From: Rhizobium sp. Pop5
GTDB lineage: Bacteria; Pseudomonadota; Alphaproteobacteria; Rhizobiales; Rhizobiaceae
DNA length: 64,000 nt
Assembly: GCF_024721175.1 (NCBI RefSeq)
Contig: NZ_CP099399.1
Location: 3,304,001-3,368,000 of the forward strand
Direction of reading: 5' to 3'
The translations under genes were made by a program, and so were the position numbers. This document shows, one piece after another, positions 26,336 to 34,566 of this stretch. The notes beneath the pieces were generated by a model. The model was not told the origin of the DNA, made no database searches, and was given only the letters and a program-made list of their open reading frames with translations. Each line of letters opens with the position of its first letter. Within the stretch, counting starts at the first letter, position 1.

Positions 26336-27775
26336 TCAGATGCCGCTCTGGCCGTCCGAGCCGATATAGGCAATGCGGATCATGTTGGTGGCGCCGGGCG
26401 TGCCGAGCGGCACGCCAGCCGAAATGATGATGCGGTCGCCAGGCTTGCCGAAGCCTTCGTCCGCGACGATGCGGCAGGCGCGGTTGACCATGTCGTCGAG
26501 ATCGGTCGCGTCATGGGTGACGACGCAATGCAGGCCCCAGACGATGGCAAGGCGGCGCGCCGTCTTGATGATCGGCGACAGCGCCAGGATCGGCACCTGC
26601 GGGCGCTCGCGCGAGGCGCGAAGGCCTGTGGTGCCCGACGAGGTGTAGCAGACGATGGCCGACAGCTTCAGCGTCTCGGCAATCTGGCGGGCGGCGAGCG
26701 AGATCGCGTCGGCGCCGGTCGCTTCCGGCTGGGCGCGCTGGGCATAGATGATCCCGGGATAATGCGGCTCGCGCTCGATGGCGGTGGCAATCGACGCCAT
26801 GGTCGAGACCGCCTCGACAGGATAGTCGCCCGAGGCCGATTCGGCCGAGAGCATGACGGCATCCGCACCTTCGAAGACAGCGGTGGCGACGTCGGAGACT
26901 TCGGCGCGCGTCGGCACCGGCGCCGAGATCATCGATTCCAGCATCTGCGTGGCGACGACAACAGGCTTGCCCGAACGGCGGCAGGCGCGGATCAACTGCT
27001 TCTGGATGCCCGGAACCGATTCGAGCGGCATTTCGACGCCGAGGTCACCGCGGGCAACCATCAAGGCGTCGGAAAGCTCGATGATCTCCTCGATGCGCTC
27101 GAGAGCCTGCGGCTTTTCGATCTTCGACATCAGGCCGACGCGGCCGCGGGCGATCTTGCGCACTTCGGCAAGGTCGTCGGGACGCTGAACGAAGGAGAGC
27201 GCTACCCAATCGACATCGTCGGTGGCAAGCACCGCGTCGAGATCGGCGCGGTCCTTGTCCGTCAGCGCACCGACGCCGAGCAGCGTGTCGGGAAGGCTGA
27301 CGCCCTTGCGGTCGGAGATGCGCGTGCCCGAAATCACGGTCGTCACGATGCTCTTGCCGTCGCACTTTTCGGCACGCAGCGCGAGCTTGCCGTCGTCGAT
27401 CAGCAGGCGGTGGCCAGGCTGCACCGATTCCAGAATCTCGGGATGCGGCAGATAGACGCGCGTGGCGTCGCCGAGCGCTTCATTGTTGTCGAGCGTAAAG
27501 GTCTGGCCGGGTTTCAGGTCGACCTTGCTGTCGGCGAACTTGCCGACGCGCAGTTTCGGTCCCTGCAGGTCAGCCAGAATGCCGATCGGCCGGCCGGAGC
27601 GCGCCTCGACCGAGCGGATGCGCTGGATGAGCGTGCGCATCAGGTCGTGGCTCGCATGGCTCATATTGATGCGGAAGACGTCGGCACCGGCCTGGTGCAG
27701 CTTCTCGATCATCGATTCCTCGGAGGAGGCAGGCCCGAGGGTGGCGAGGATTTTAATTTTGCGATTACGCTTCAT
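26336..27775 (-). CDS. pyk: Pyruvate kinase
   Basis: 479-residue glycolytic enzyme making pyruvate and ATP from phosphoenolpyruvate and ADP. Motifs: KIKILATLGPASSEESMIEK, FRINMSHASHD, ADLQGPKLRVG, the active-site block LMSKIEKPQALERIEEII with MVARGDLGVEMPLE, VATQMLESMI, and a C-terminal allosteric domain to GATNMIRIAYIG. The start at 27775 (MKRNRKIK) shares one base with the DUF1036 stop (TGATG), so the two genes are coupled; the frame open to 27931 lies inside DUF1036. A strong terminator follows. Confidence 0.96.
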   Translation of the reverse strand: MKRNRKIKILATLGPASSEESMIEKLHQAGADVFRINMSHASHDLMRTLIQRIRSVEARSGRPIGILADLQGPKLRVGKFADSKVDLKPGQTFTLDNNEALGDATRVYLPHPEILESVQPGHRLLIDDGKLALRAEKCDGKSIVTTVISGTRISDRKGVSLPDTLLGVGALTDKDRADLDAVLATDDVDWVALSFVQRPDDLAEVRKIARGRVGLMSKIEKPQALERIEEIIELSDALMVARGDLGVEMPLESVPGIQKQLIRACRRSGKPVVVATQMLESMISAPVPTRAEVSDVATAVFEGADAVMLSAESASGDYPVEAVSTMASIATAIEREPHYPGIIYAQRAQPEATGADAISLAARQIAETLKLSAIVCYTSSGTTGLRASRERPQVPILALSPIIKTARRLAIVWGLHCVVTHDATDLDDMVNRACRIVADEGFGKPGDRIIISAGVPLGTPGATNMIRIAYIGSDGQSGI

Positions 27776-28260
27776 CAATTCTGACTTTCTTGCGTCCCTG
27801 GGGTGTCGGAGAGTTGGACCATCCAGCTGCCCTGGCGGCCCGTGTCGTATTCCTTGAATCCCATCTTCTGGTAACCCCGGGCATAACAATCCTGCACACC
27901 CGTGATCTTGAATTCGTTTTCCGCTACGCACATCTGTACGTCACCCGTCCATCGTCCTCCCCGGGCGGCGTCCTCTGCATAGAGGTAATAATAACGCGAC
28001 TGCAATTCTCCCTCGATCAGCGTGGCGCAAGTCGTTGCCGGCACCTGCCACCAGCCTTCCGTAATCCAGCCGTCCTTGGCCCGATAGCCGATCGCCACGC
28101 CGACGAGATTCTGCGTTCCGTTGCAAACGCGAAAATCCGCGCGCGCGGCATCTGCGATGAAGAACGGCATGGCGGCTGCAAGAGCGAACAATGCGAGACG
28201 GACCAGCGGCCCGGACCGCGTGAGGAAACTTGGCGCGGCTTGGATCAACACGGCTCCCAA
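27775..28260 (-). CDS. DUF1036 secreted protein
   Basis: 161-residue protein with an N-terminal signal sequence (LVRLALFALAAAMPFFIADA, cleavage near ARA-DF), then the DUF1036 domain: FRVCNGTQNLVGVAIGYRAK, DGWITEGWWQVPATTCATLI and YYYLYAEDA. Conserved cysteines suggest disulfides in the periplasm. Function is unknown. It is translationally coupled to pyk by TGATG. The start is a TTG at 28260 with GGAG upstream; a GTG at 28251 is also possible. Confidence 0.82.
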   Translation of the reverse strand: MGAVLIQAAPSFLTRSGPLVRLALFALAAAMPFFIADAARADFRVCNGTQNLVGVAIGYRAKDGWITEGWWQVPATTCATLIEGELQSRYYYLYAEDAARGGRWTGDVQMCVAENEFKITGVQDCYARGYQKMGFKEYDTGRQGSWMVQLSDTPGTQESQN

Positions 28261-28442
28261 ATAGCTCCACGGTTATTCGTTGTCCGTGTCTTCTTGCGCC
28301 GCCGTCATGCGAAAGTCAACGCAATGCTAATCGATTATATTTCCTTTCATAAACTGCTCGTTGAGCGTTCATATCCGCCACTTACCGCCTGCCGCGCTTG
28401 AACCGGCCGCAACCTCATGCGATCACTAGGTCCGACTGCGCA

Positions 28443-29252
28443 ATGACGAACGGCAATTCCTTCATGGACGACTTCCAATCCTTCGAAATCCTATCCGGAA
28501 AACATGACAAAGGCATGGTGATCCTCGCGGACCATGCGATGAACCGTCTTCCCGCCCGATATGAGAGGCTCGGCCTGCCAGAGTCTGCCTTTGCCCGTCA
28601 CATTGCCTATGACATCGGCATCGAAGGCCTGACGCGGCAGCTTTCGGCAAAGCTCGACGTTCCCGCAGTGCTCGGCGGCTTCTCGCGGCTGTTGATCGAC
28701 CCGAACCGCGGCGAGGACGATCCGACACTGATCATGAAAATATCGGACGGCGCCGTCATACCTGGCAACCATCCGATCACGCCTGAGGAGTGGGACTACC
28801 GCATCGAAGCCTTTCACCGCCCCTATCACGGCGCTGTGGCCGAAACGATCGACAAGGTGGCGAATGCCACCGGCAGGGCGCCACTGGTGCTGTCGCTGCA
28901 TTCCTTCACACCGGCCTGGAAGAGCATTCCCCGGCCCTGGCACGCCGCGGTCCTCTGGGACAGCGACCGGCGCGCCGTCAGCCCGCTGCTCGACATGCTG
29001 CGCGCCGACCCTGATCTGGTCGTCGGCGACAACGAACCCTATGACGGCGCGCTGAAGGGCGATACCATGTACCACCACTGCATGGTCACAGGCATTCCCC
29101 ACGCGCTGCTCGAGGTGCGCCAGGACCTGATCGCCGACGAGGCCGGCATATCGGCATGGGCCGGGCGGCTGGCGCCGATCTTTGCGGCGATGAATGCCGA
29201 TCCCGCCTTGCACGCATATGACGTGCACCTGTCGCGCACCGGCCCCTATTGA
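28443..29252 (+). CDS. N-formylglutamate amidohydrolase family protein
   Basis: 269-residue zinc hydrolase-like protein of the N-formylglutamate amidohydrolase (HutG/FGase) family, which releases formate and glutamate in histidine breakdown. Conserved segments: GMVILADHAMNRLPARYERL, HIAYDIGIEGLTRQLSAKL, GGFSRLLIDPNRGEDDPTL, the His/Glu-containing LVLSLHSFTP, and LEVRQDLIADEAG near the C-terminus. No other hut gene is nearby, so the physiological substrate is open. Starts at 28443 and 28464 are both possible. It lies 18 bases before the DUF1244 gene. Confidence 0.83.
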   Translation: MTNGNSFMDDFQSFEILSGKHDKGMVILADHAMNRLPARYERLGLPESAFARHIAYDIGIEGLTRQLSAKLDVPAVLGGFSRLLIDPNRGEDDPTLIMKISDGAVIPGNHPITPEEWDYRIEAFHRPYHGAVAETIDKVANATGRAPLVLSLHSFTPAWKSIPRPWHAAVLWDSDRRAVSPLLDMLRADPDLVVGDNEPYDGALKGDTMYHHCMVTGIPHALLEVRQDLIADEAGISAWAGRLAPIFAAMNADPALHAYDVHLSRTGPY

Positions 29253-29270
29253 ATATGAAAGGAGAGCGAG

Positions 29271-29576
29271 ATGACCGCGCTCAGCAAGGAACAGCAGACC
29301 GAATTCGAGGCCGCCGCCTTCCGTCGCCTTGTCGCACATCTTCGCGAACGCAGCGACGTCCAGAATATCGACCTGATGAATCTGGCGGGCTTCTGCCGCA
29401 ACTGCCTGTCGAACTGGTATCGCGAAGCCGCCGAAGCCGAAGGCGTCGCGGTAAGCAGGGACGAATCACGCGAAATAGTCTACGGCATGCCCTACGAGGA
29501 CTGGAAAAAACTCCACCAGAACGAGGCCTCGCCTGTGCAAAAGGCCGCTTTTGAACTGAACAACCCGCACAAATAG
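29271..29576 (+). CDS. DUF1244 family protein
   Basis: 101-residue protein with the DUF1244 pattern: EFEAAAFRRLVAHLRERSDV, DLMNLAGFCRNCLSNWYREA and YGMPYEDWKKLHQNEAS. The CRNC pair of cysteines may bind metal. Function is unknown; the gene is widespread in proteobacteria. A GGAGAG site precedes the ATG. It follows the formylglutamate hydrolase by 18 bases and precedes gapR by 90. Confidence 0.88.
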   Translation: MTALSKEQQTEFEAAAFRRLVAHLRERSDVQNIDLMNLAGFCRNCLSNWYREAAEAEGVAVSRDESREIVYGMPYEDWKKLHQNEASPVQKAAFELNNPHK

Positions 29577-29666
29577 CTCGGGCAGCCGCGAACGGGCTTG
29601 ACCGTGACGCCGCTTTCGCGGCAGTCACTGGCATCCAAAAAACGATCATCCAATCAGGAGAACACG

Positions 29667-29930
29667 ATGTCTGATGCTCATGGCGTCGCCCGCGATCAGC
29701 TTCGCGCTTTCATCGAGCGCATTGAACGGCTGGAAGAAGAAAAGAAGACCATCGCCGACGATATCAAGGACGTCTACGGCGAAGCCAAAGGAATGGGCTT
29801 CGATACCAAGATCCTGAAGAAGGTCGTGGCGCTGCGCAAGAAGGACGAGCAGGAGCGCATGGAAGAGGAAGCGATCCTCGACACCTACCTGCACGCGCTC
29901 GGCATGATCGAAGCCCCGCCGGAAGGCTGA
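29667..29930 (+). CDS. gapR: GapR-type nucleoid-associated protein (DUF2312)
   Basis: 87-residue DUF2312 protein: [40 protein letters not shown] and [20 protein letters not shown]. In Caulobacter the family member GapR binds overtwisted DNA ahead of forks and polymerases and is needed for growth; the same role is inferred. The ATG at 29667 follows AGGAGAA; the longer frame from 29598 is rejected because the family starts here. A strong terminator follows. Confidence 0.92.
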
Positions 29931-29954
29931 TCCGCCGATATCGCCGATTTCGAT

Positions 29955-29988
29955 AAAAGCCGCCGGACCTTCCGGCGGCTTTTCTTTC
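29955..29988 (+). terminator. Bidirectional terminator after gapR
   Basis: AAAAGCCGCCGGA (29955-29967) and TCCGGCGGCTTTT (29971-29983) form a 13-bp stem with a 3-base loop, with A-run before and T-run after, so it can terminate gapR on the plus strand and the convergent acetyltransferase on the minus strand. Confidence 0.9.
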
Positions 29989-30537
29989 TCAGACTGATCT
30001 ACCGTCAAGCCGTCCGATCAAGTCCAATTGCATGACTACATCGGTCTGCGGATCGTCGCCAACCATGAATGTCGTGCTGCCTGTCGCAGCAAATCCGGCC
30101 CGCTTGTAGAATGCCAAGGCTCGACTGTTCCGCTCGAACACCGTCAGTTCCAGGTGGGTTGCACCACGCTGAGCAGACTCCCCGATAGCAGCGTCGAGAA
30201 GACCGCCGGCCAAGCCGCGTCCCCTCCACTCGGCATCGACGTAAATTCGATTGAGAAGAGCAGAGGCCCCATCGGCTGAGCGCAACACCACATCGGCATA
30301 TCCGATGATCAGATCGTCGGATATCGCGACAAAAACCGCGGCTGACGGGTTGGCGATCTCGGCCTCTTGCCGTTCCGTACTGAAATTCTTGTCGATATAG
30401 GATTCGAGATCGGACGCTGCCGTGTCGCTGCCGTAGGTGTCGCGGAACAGTCGCGCCGCGAAGCCGGACAAGGCCCTGGCATCAGATCGGCGCGCGCGTC
30501 TGATCACCGATGCGGCTGGCAAAGCATGCTCTGTCAC
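29989..30537 (-). CDS. GNAT-family N-acetyltransferase
   Basis: 182-residue acetyl-CoA-dependent transferase. Motif A is visible as LLNRIYVDAEWRGRGLAGGL (acetyl-CoA pyrophosphate loop R-G-R-G-L-A), followed by LELTVFERNSRALAFYKRAGF. The frame is open far upstream (to 30909), but that part is low-complexity and unlike the family; the GTG at 30537, six bases after GGGAGAG, is chosen as the start. The acceptor substrate is unknown. Confidence 0.85.
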   Translation of the reverse strand: MTEHALPAASVIRRARRSDARALSGFAARLFRDTYGSDTAASDLESYIDKNFSTERQEAEIANPSAAVFVAISDDLIIGYADVVLRSADGASALLNRIYVDAEWRGRGLAGGLLDAAIGESAQRGATHLELTVFERNSRALAFYKRAGFAATGSTTFMVGDDPQTDVVMQLDLIGRLDGRSV

Positions 30538-30710
30538 GGCATCTCTCCCTTCGCCCCTCAAGGGGATTGAGCGCGCAGAATGCTTCAGGAAGACATTTTC
30601 GGCAAGGATATTAGCTGCAAGCGGGCTGGGCGCCATTGCATCCATGGATCGACAACTAGCCAGTGGCTGCCGATCGCCTCGGCAGCTTTCGATACCAGAT
30701 GATCGGCAGC

Positions 30711-32555
30711 TCAATTGGTGTTGAACTTGCGCACTTCCATGAAGTTGACGGCGGTGCCGCTGAAGCGGGCCGGATCGACCGAGGCGGTCTTGACGTTGAA
30801 GCCCTCGGCATAGACTGCGGTCGGCTGGGCGCGCATCGTCTGACTGACGAAGCGCGGCGCCTTGACCTGCTTGGAAGCCATTTCGAGGCGGGCGTTGGTC
30901 AGCGCCCACTGCGAGATCATCTTCTGCGTCAGTTTCGGTTCGGTGCGCACCGTTGCACGGCCGGCATCCGCCGCGGCGGCTTCCTTCTGCGTCGGGCGTC
31001 CACCCTTGGTCGGCAGGGCCTGCGCTGCGGCGCCTGCGGCGGCGGGTGCGTCGAACGCATCGCCGAAGCTCGCCGATTTCGTCGCCGGCGCCAATGCGGC
31101 GACCTGCAGTGTCGGCTTTGCCGGAGGCGCCTTTTCCTGCGGCATCGCAGCGGCAATGGCCTGCTCAACGCTCATCTGCGGCTGATGCGAAGCAACCTGG
31201 CTTTCCGCAGCCTTGTTGTTCTGCTGCTCAAGCGCCGCTGCGACGGCAGGAGAGAGTTCATCCTGATCGGCCTCGTCGGCCTCTGCTTCCGGGTCCGCAT
31301 TGGCCGCGGCAAGCAGGTTCTCGGCAACGGCAGGGCGTTCGACGGGTGTGGGAACCGGCAACCCGTTCTGCATGTTCGGATCGACCGAGGCGACCTCGGC
31401 GTCGCCGGGCGCCCGACGCTGACCGAGTAGCGACGGAACCGGAATGCTGTAGGCGCTGAGATCGGCAAACTGCTGCGGCTGGGCCTGATCGGCTGGAAGT
31501 GCTGCGGCAAGGGCCTGCTGAGCGGCATTACCCGACGACGGCGCTACGAGAGCGCTCGCCACTTCGCTGCCGGCCGGCTGATTGCTGAATGCCGGGCGAA
31601 CCTGCGGCACCGGCGCGTTCAAATCGGCAACTTCGGTCTGTTGCGGCTCGGCAGGAGCCGGCTCGGCGGCCTTCGGCGGCGTCGCCTTGGCAACGGCGAC
31701 AGGAGCGGAATCATCCGAATCGTCTTCCTGCTCGTCCGCCCCACCGCCAAAGAGCGCTTCAAACAGCGTCTTGTGCTTCGGCGACGATTCTGAAGCGCTG
31801 GCAATCTCGATCTGTGTGCCGCTGACGCGGCGCTTATAGTCGGCCATCGCCTGCTGGTAGCCGGGCAGCGGCTTGCCGTCAGCCGGAATATGAATGGTGT
31901 TGCCGTTCGGGAAAAGCCGCACGAGTTCGTCGCGGCTCATACGCGGCCAGGCGCGGACGCCGCCGACATCCATGTGCACGAAGGGCGAGCCCGACGTCGG
32001 ATAGAAGCCGACACCGCCGACCTGCATCTTCATGCCGATGCCGCGCAGCGTCGCAAGCTTGACGTCGGGAATGAAGAAGTCCATCGCCTTGCCGAGCATG
32101 TGCTGGCTCTTTTCGGCGACGCCGGAATTACGCGAACGGCCGCGCAGCATCTCGTTGGTCGCCGGCGAGCGGAATCCGCAGACGACGTTGATGTAGTCCC
32201 TCGAACCACTCTGGCGATAGACTTCCCAGATGAGGTCGAACAGGCGTGGATCCATCTTCGTCGGCTGGTTTTTGCGCCAGTCGCGCAGGAAGCGATTCAG
32301 TTGCTCCAGACCTTTGGGGTCGAACTTGCCGTTGCGCTTGTAGGTGATGACGGCCTTTTCGCCGGTATGAATGAAATAGAGCTTGAGGCTGCGGGTTTCA
32401 CCCGCTGCCTGGGAAGGCGTACCAACGAATACCGGTGAGGAAACCGCAAGCGCAAGAAGGGCGGCCGCCGCCGTCCTCATTGCCTTTCCGCAGATGTCGG
32501 CGCACAAACGCCAGCTCAAGCGCGAAGGCTTGGAATTCCCATTCAGATTCGGCAA
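30711..32555 (-). CDS. DUF882/MepK-like murein peptidase with long Ala/Pro-rich tail
   Basis: 614-residue exported protein. A signal peptide (AAAALLALAVSSPVFVGTPS) precedes a DUF882 (YcbK/MepK, M15-type) domain at about 55-235. The zinc ligands are apparent in KSQHMLGKAMDFFIPD (HxxxxxxD) and FVHMDVGGVRAW. E. coli MepK cleaves cross-links in peptidoglycan, so a cell-wall endopeptidase role is inferred. The remaining 370 residues are Ala/Pro/Gln-rich and look disordered, ending with a better conserved 90-residue segment. It starts with TTG at 32555 behind GGGGATCGAG; ATG 32480 is an alternative. Confidence 0.83.
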   Translation of the reverse strand: MPNLNGNSKPSRLSWRLCADICGKAMRTAAAALLALAVSSPVFVGTPSQAAGETRSLKLYFIHTGEKAVITYKRNGKFDPKGLEQLNRFLRDWRKNQPTKMDPRLFDLIWEVYRQSGSRDYINVVCGFRSPATNEMLRGRSRNSGVAEKSQHMLGKAMDFFIPDVKLATLRGIGMKMQVGGVGFYPTSGSPFVHMDVGGVRAWPRMSRDELVRLFPNGNTIHIPADGKPLPGYQQAMADYKRRVSGTQIEIASASESSPKHKTLFEALFGGGADEQEDDSDDSAPVAVAKATPPKAAEPAPAEPQQTEVADLNAPVPQVRPAFSNQPAGSEVASALVAPSSGNAAQQALAAALPADQAQPQQFADLSAYSIPVPSLLGQRRAPGDAEVASVDPNMQNGLPVPTPVERPAVAENLLAAANADPEAEADEADQDELSPAVAAALEQQNNKAAESQVASHQPQMSVEQAIAAAMPQEKAPPAKPTLQVAALAPATKSASFGDAFDAPAAAGAAAQALPTKGGRPTQKEAAAADAGRATVRTEPKLTQKMISQWALTNARLEMASKQVKAPRFVSQTMRAQPTAVYAEGFNVKTASVDPARFSGTAVNFMEVRKFNTN

Positions 32556-32733
32556 CTCGATCCCCGTCAGACAGACAATGTCCCGTACTGTCCCAGATGA
32601 CTGTCAAATGCGGTCACACGATGGCAAAAATGCCACACATGATCAACCTTTTCTTTACATAGTGAACGAGCCACTAACAAGTGGTTTATGATCAGTAACA
32701 AATCGTGGTTGCCTTAGTCTTAATAAAAAGCGC

Positions 32734-34278
32734 TTAAGCCGCATCTTTCTGGGGATTGTCGGGGTCTATGCCGTAATCTTTGAGCTTACGATAAAGCGTG
32801 GATCGACCGATGCCAAGTTTGCGTGCCACTTGACTCATCTGGCCGCGATAGAATTTGAGTGCGAATCGGATGAGTTCCTCCTCGACATCGGCAAGCTTGC
32901 GCACGTCGCCTGCGGGATTGACGCTGGCGATCGCGTTTCCGGAGGGCTCAGGCAGACGGTGGTGCACCTCTCCCGGCATTGACGCCCTGAAATCCTCGCC
33001 ATAGGCCTCGTCAGGATCGAGGCCGGTATTGTCGGCAACAAGCGCCAGGTGATCGACCACGTCATATTCCGGAAGCTGGGCGGCGATCTGCGGGAAGTCC
33101 GCCTCCGTCAGCTCCGGCCCCTCGGCCAGTACGACCGCGCGAAAGATCGCGTTTTCGAGCTGGCGGATATTGCCCGGCCAGTCATAGGCGGTCAGCAGCG
33201 CCAGCGCGCCGGAATTGACCGTCATCCGGCGGCCATTCTTCTGCTCGCTGGAGAAGCGGTCGGCAAAGACGCGTACGAGATGCGGAATGTCTTCCTTGCG
33301 CTTGCGCAGCGCCGGAATGGTGATCGGGAAGACGTTGAGGCGATAATAAAGATCCTCGCGGAAATGGCCGTTCTTGACCTCCTCGATCAGATCCTTGTTG
33401 GTCGCCGAAATCAACCGAACGTTAACCTTGTGCGCGGTACGGGCGCCGACCGTTTCGATTTCGCCCTGCTGCACGGCGCGCAGGAGCTTCACCTGCACCT
33501 CGAGCGGCAGGTCGCCGATTTCGTCGAGAAAGATGGTGCCGCCGTCGGCTTCCATGAATTTGCCGATGTGCCGTTCGGTTGCGCCGGTAAAGGCCCCCTT
33601 CTCATGACCGAAGAGGATGCTCTCGACGAGGTTGTGCGGGATGGCGCCGCAATTGACGGTGACGAACGGCTTGTTCGAGCGCTCGCCGCCGGATTGGATG
33701 GCGCGCGCCACCAGTTCCTTGCCGACGCCGGATTCGCCCTCGAGCACGACGGGAATATTGGATTGTGCCGCCCGCTGCGCGAGATCGATGACGCGGAGCA
33801 TCGCCGGGCTTGCCGAAACGATGTCGTCGAATCCGACCGAGCCCGAGCGCGACCGGCGTCCGGCCCGCGCCTTCACTTCGCGCTGGTCGAGCTTCATCGC
33901 GTTCGAGATCGAGGTCGCGATGCGTTCGGGTGAGACCGGCTTGACGACGAAATCGAAGGCGCCGGCGCGCATCGCCTGCACGACGGTCTCGATCCCGCCC
34001 TGCCCTGTCTGCACGATGACGGGGATCTGCGTACCGAATTCATGGAGCGCGTCGAGGAATTCGAGGCCGGTCATCTCGGGCATCATCAGGTCGAGCACGA
34101 TGACGTTGAAAAGGCCGCTGTCTCGTTTGACCATTTCAAGGCCGATGCGGCCGTTTTCCGCCTGGTGCACGACATGGCCGTGACGCTCGATTGCGTTTTT
34201 GAGCAGGCGGCGCTGCACCGGGTCGTCCTCGACCACGAGGATTTGCCCTGCTCCCTTGAGCTCATTGTAACCGGTCAT
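32734..34278 (-). CDS. Sigma-54-dependent response regulator (NtrC type)
   Basis: 514-residue activator with a receiver domain (Asp63 in VIVLDLMMPEMTG), an AAA+ sigma-54 interaction domain (Walker A GESGVGKE at 180-187, GAFTGA at 227-232, DEIGDLPL, RLISATNKDLIEEV) and a C-terminal Fis helix-turn-helix (QVARKLGIGRSTLYRKL). All parts needed to remodel sigma-54 polymerase are present. A long acidic linker (about 410-465) joins AAA+ and Fis. No histidine kinase gene is adjacent, so it is an orphan; its target genes are unknown. It is divergent from pepF with a mosaic repeat in between. Confidence 0.93.
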   Translation of the reverse strand: MTGYNELKGAGQILVVEDDPVQRRLLKNAIERHGHVVHQAENGRIGLEMVKRDSGLFNVIVLDLMMPEMTGLEFLDALHEFGTQIPVIVQTGQGGIETVVQAMRAGAFDFVVKPVSPERIATSISNAMKLDQREVKARAGRRSRSGSVGFDDIVSASPAMLRVIDLAQRAAQSNIPVVLEGESGVGKELVARAIQSGGERSNKPFVTVNCGAIPHNLVESILFGHEKGAFTGATERHIGKFMEADGGTIFLDEIGDLPLEVQVKLLRAVQQGEIETVGARTAHKVNVRLISATNKDLIEEVKNGHFREDLYYRLNVFPITIPALRKRKEDIPHLVRVFADRFSSEQKNGRRMTVNSGALALLTAYDWPGNIRQLENAIFRAVVLAEGPELTEADFPQIAAQLPEYDVVDHLALVADNTGLDPDEAYGEDFRASMPGEVHHRLPEPSGNAIASVNPAGDVRKLADVEEELIRFALKFYRGQMSQVARKLGIGRSTLYRKLKDYGIDPDNPQKDAA

Positions 34279-34442
34279 TGTCGCCTCACTTCATGCGAAA
34301 CCATGAAGCGCACTCTGGCAGAAAGGCTTGAACATCCAGTTTTGAGAAACAATTGCATTTTAACGATCGGAACGGGTCATTTTCGTGCCGAAGCGACGCC
34401 TTTCGTCCACCGAAAGGCCCTTGATGCCGGCCCTTGTGACGC

Positions 34443-34527
34443 CTGCAGCGCCGCGCGTCGTTTCAGACGCGCAAAGCACGCTGTAACACTTTGAAAATCG
34501 ATTCCGATTTTCAGGCCGATGCGCTAG
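34443..34527. repeat. Rhizobial intergenic mosaic repeat
   Basis: Two palindromes in tandem: GCGCGTC/GACGCGC at about 34453-34472, framed by CAGCG and CGCTG, and a perfect GAAAATCG-ATTC-CGATTTTC hairpin at 34492-34511, followed by GGCCGATGCGC. I recall very similar blocks as common intergenic repeats in Rhizobium. It lies between divergent genes upstream of pepF. Confidence 0.6.
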
Positions 34528-34566
34528 ACAAGCAGACCTGTTATAAAGTGGAGAGGAATTGCGCCC

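Noticed and set aside
30538..30909. N-terminal extension of the GNAT gene
   Set aside because: The sequence before the GTG at 30537 is Arg/Gln/Ser-rich without similarity to the family, and a good ribosome-binding site precedes the GTG.
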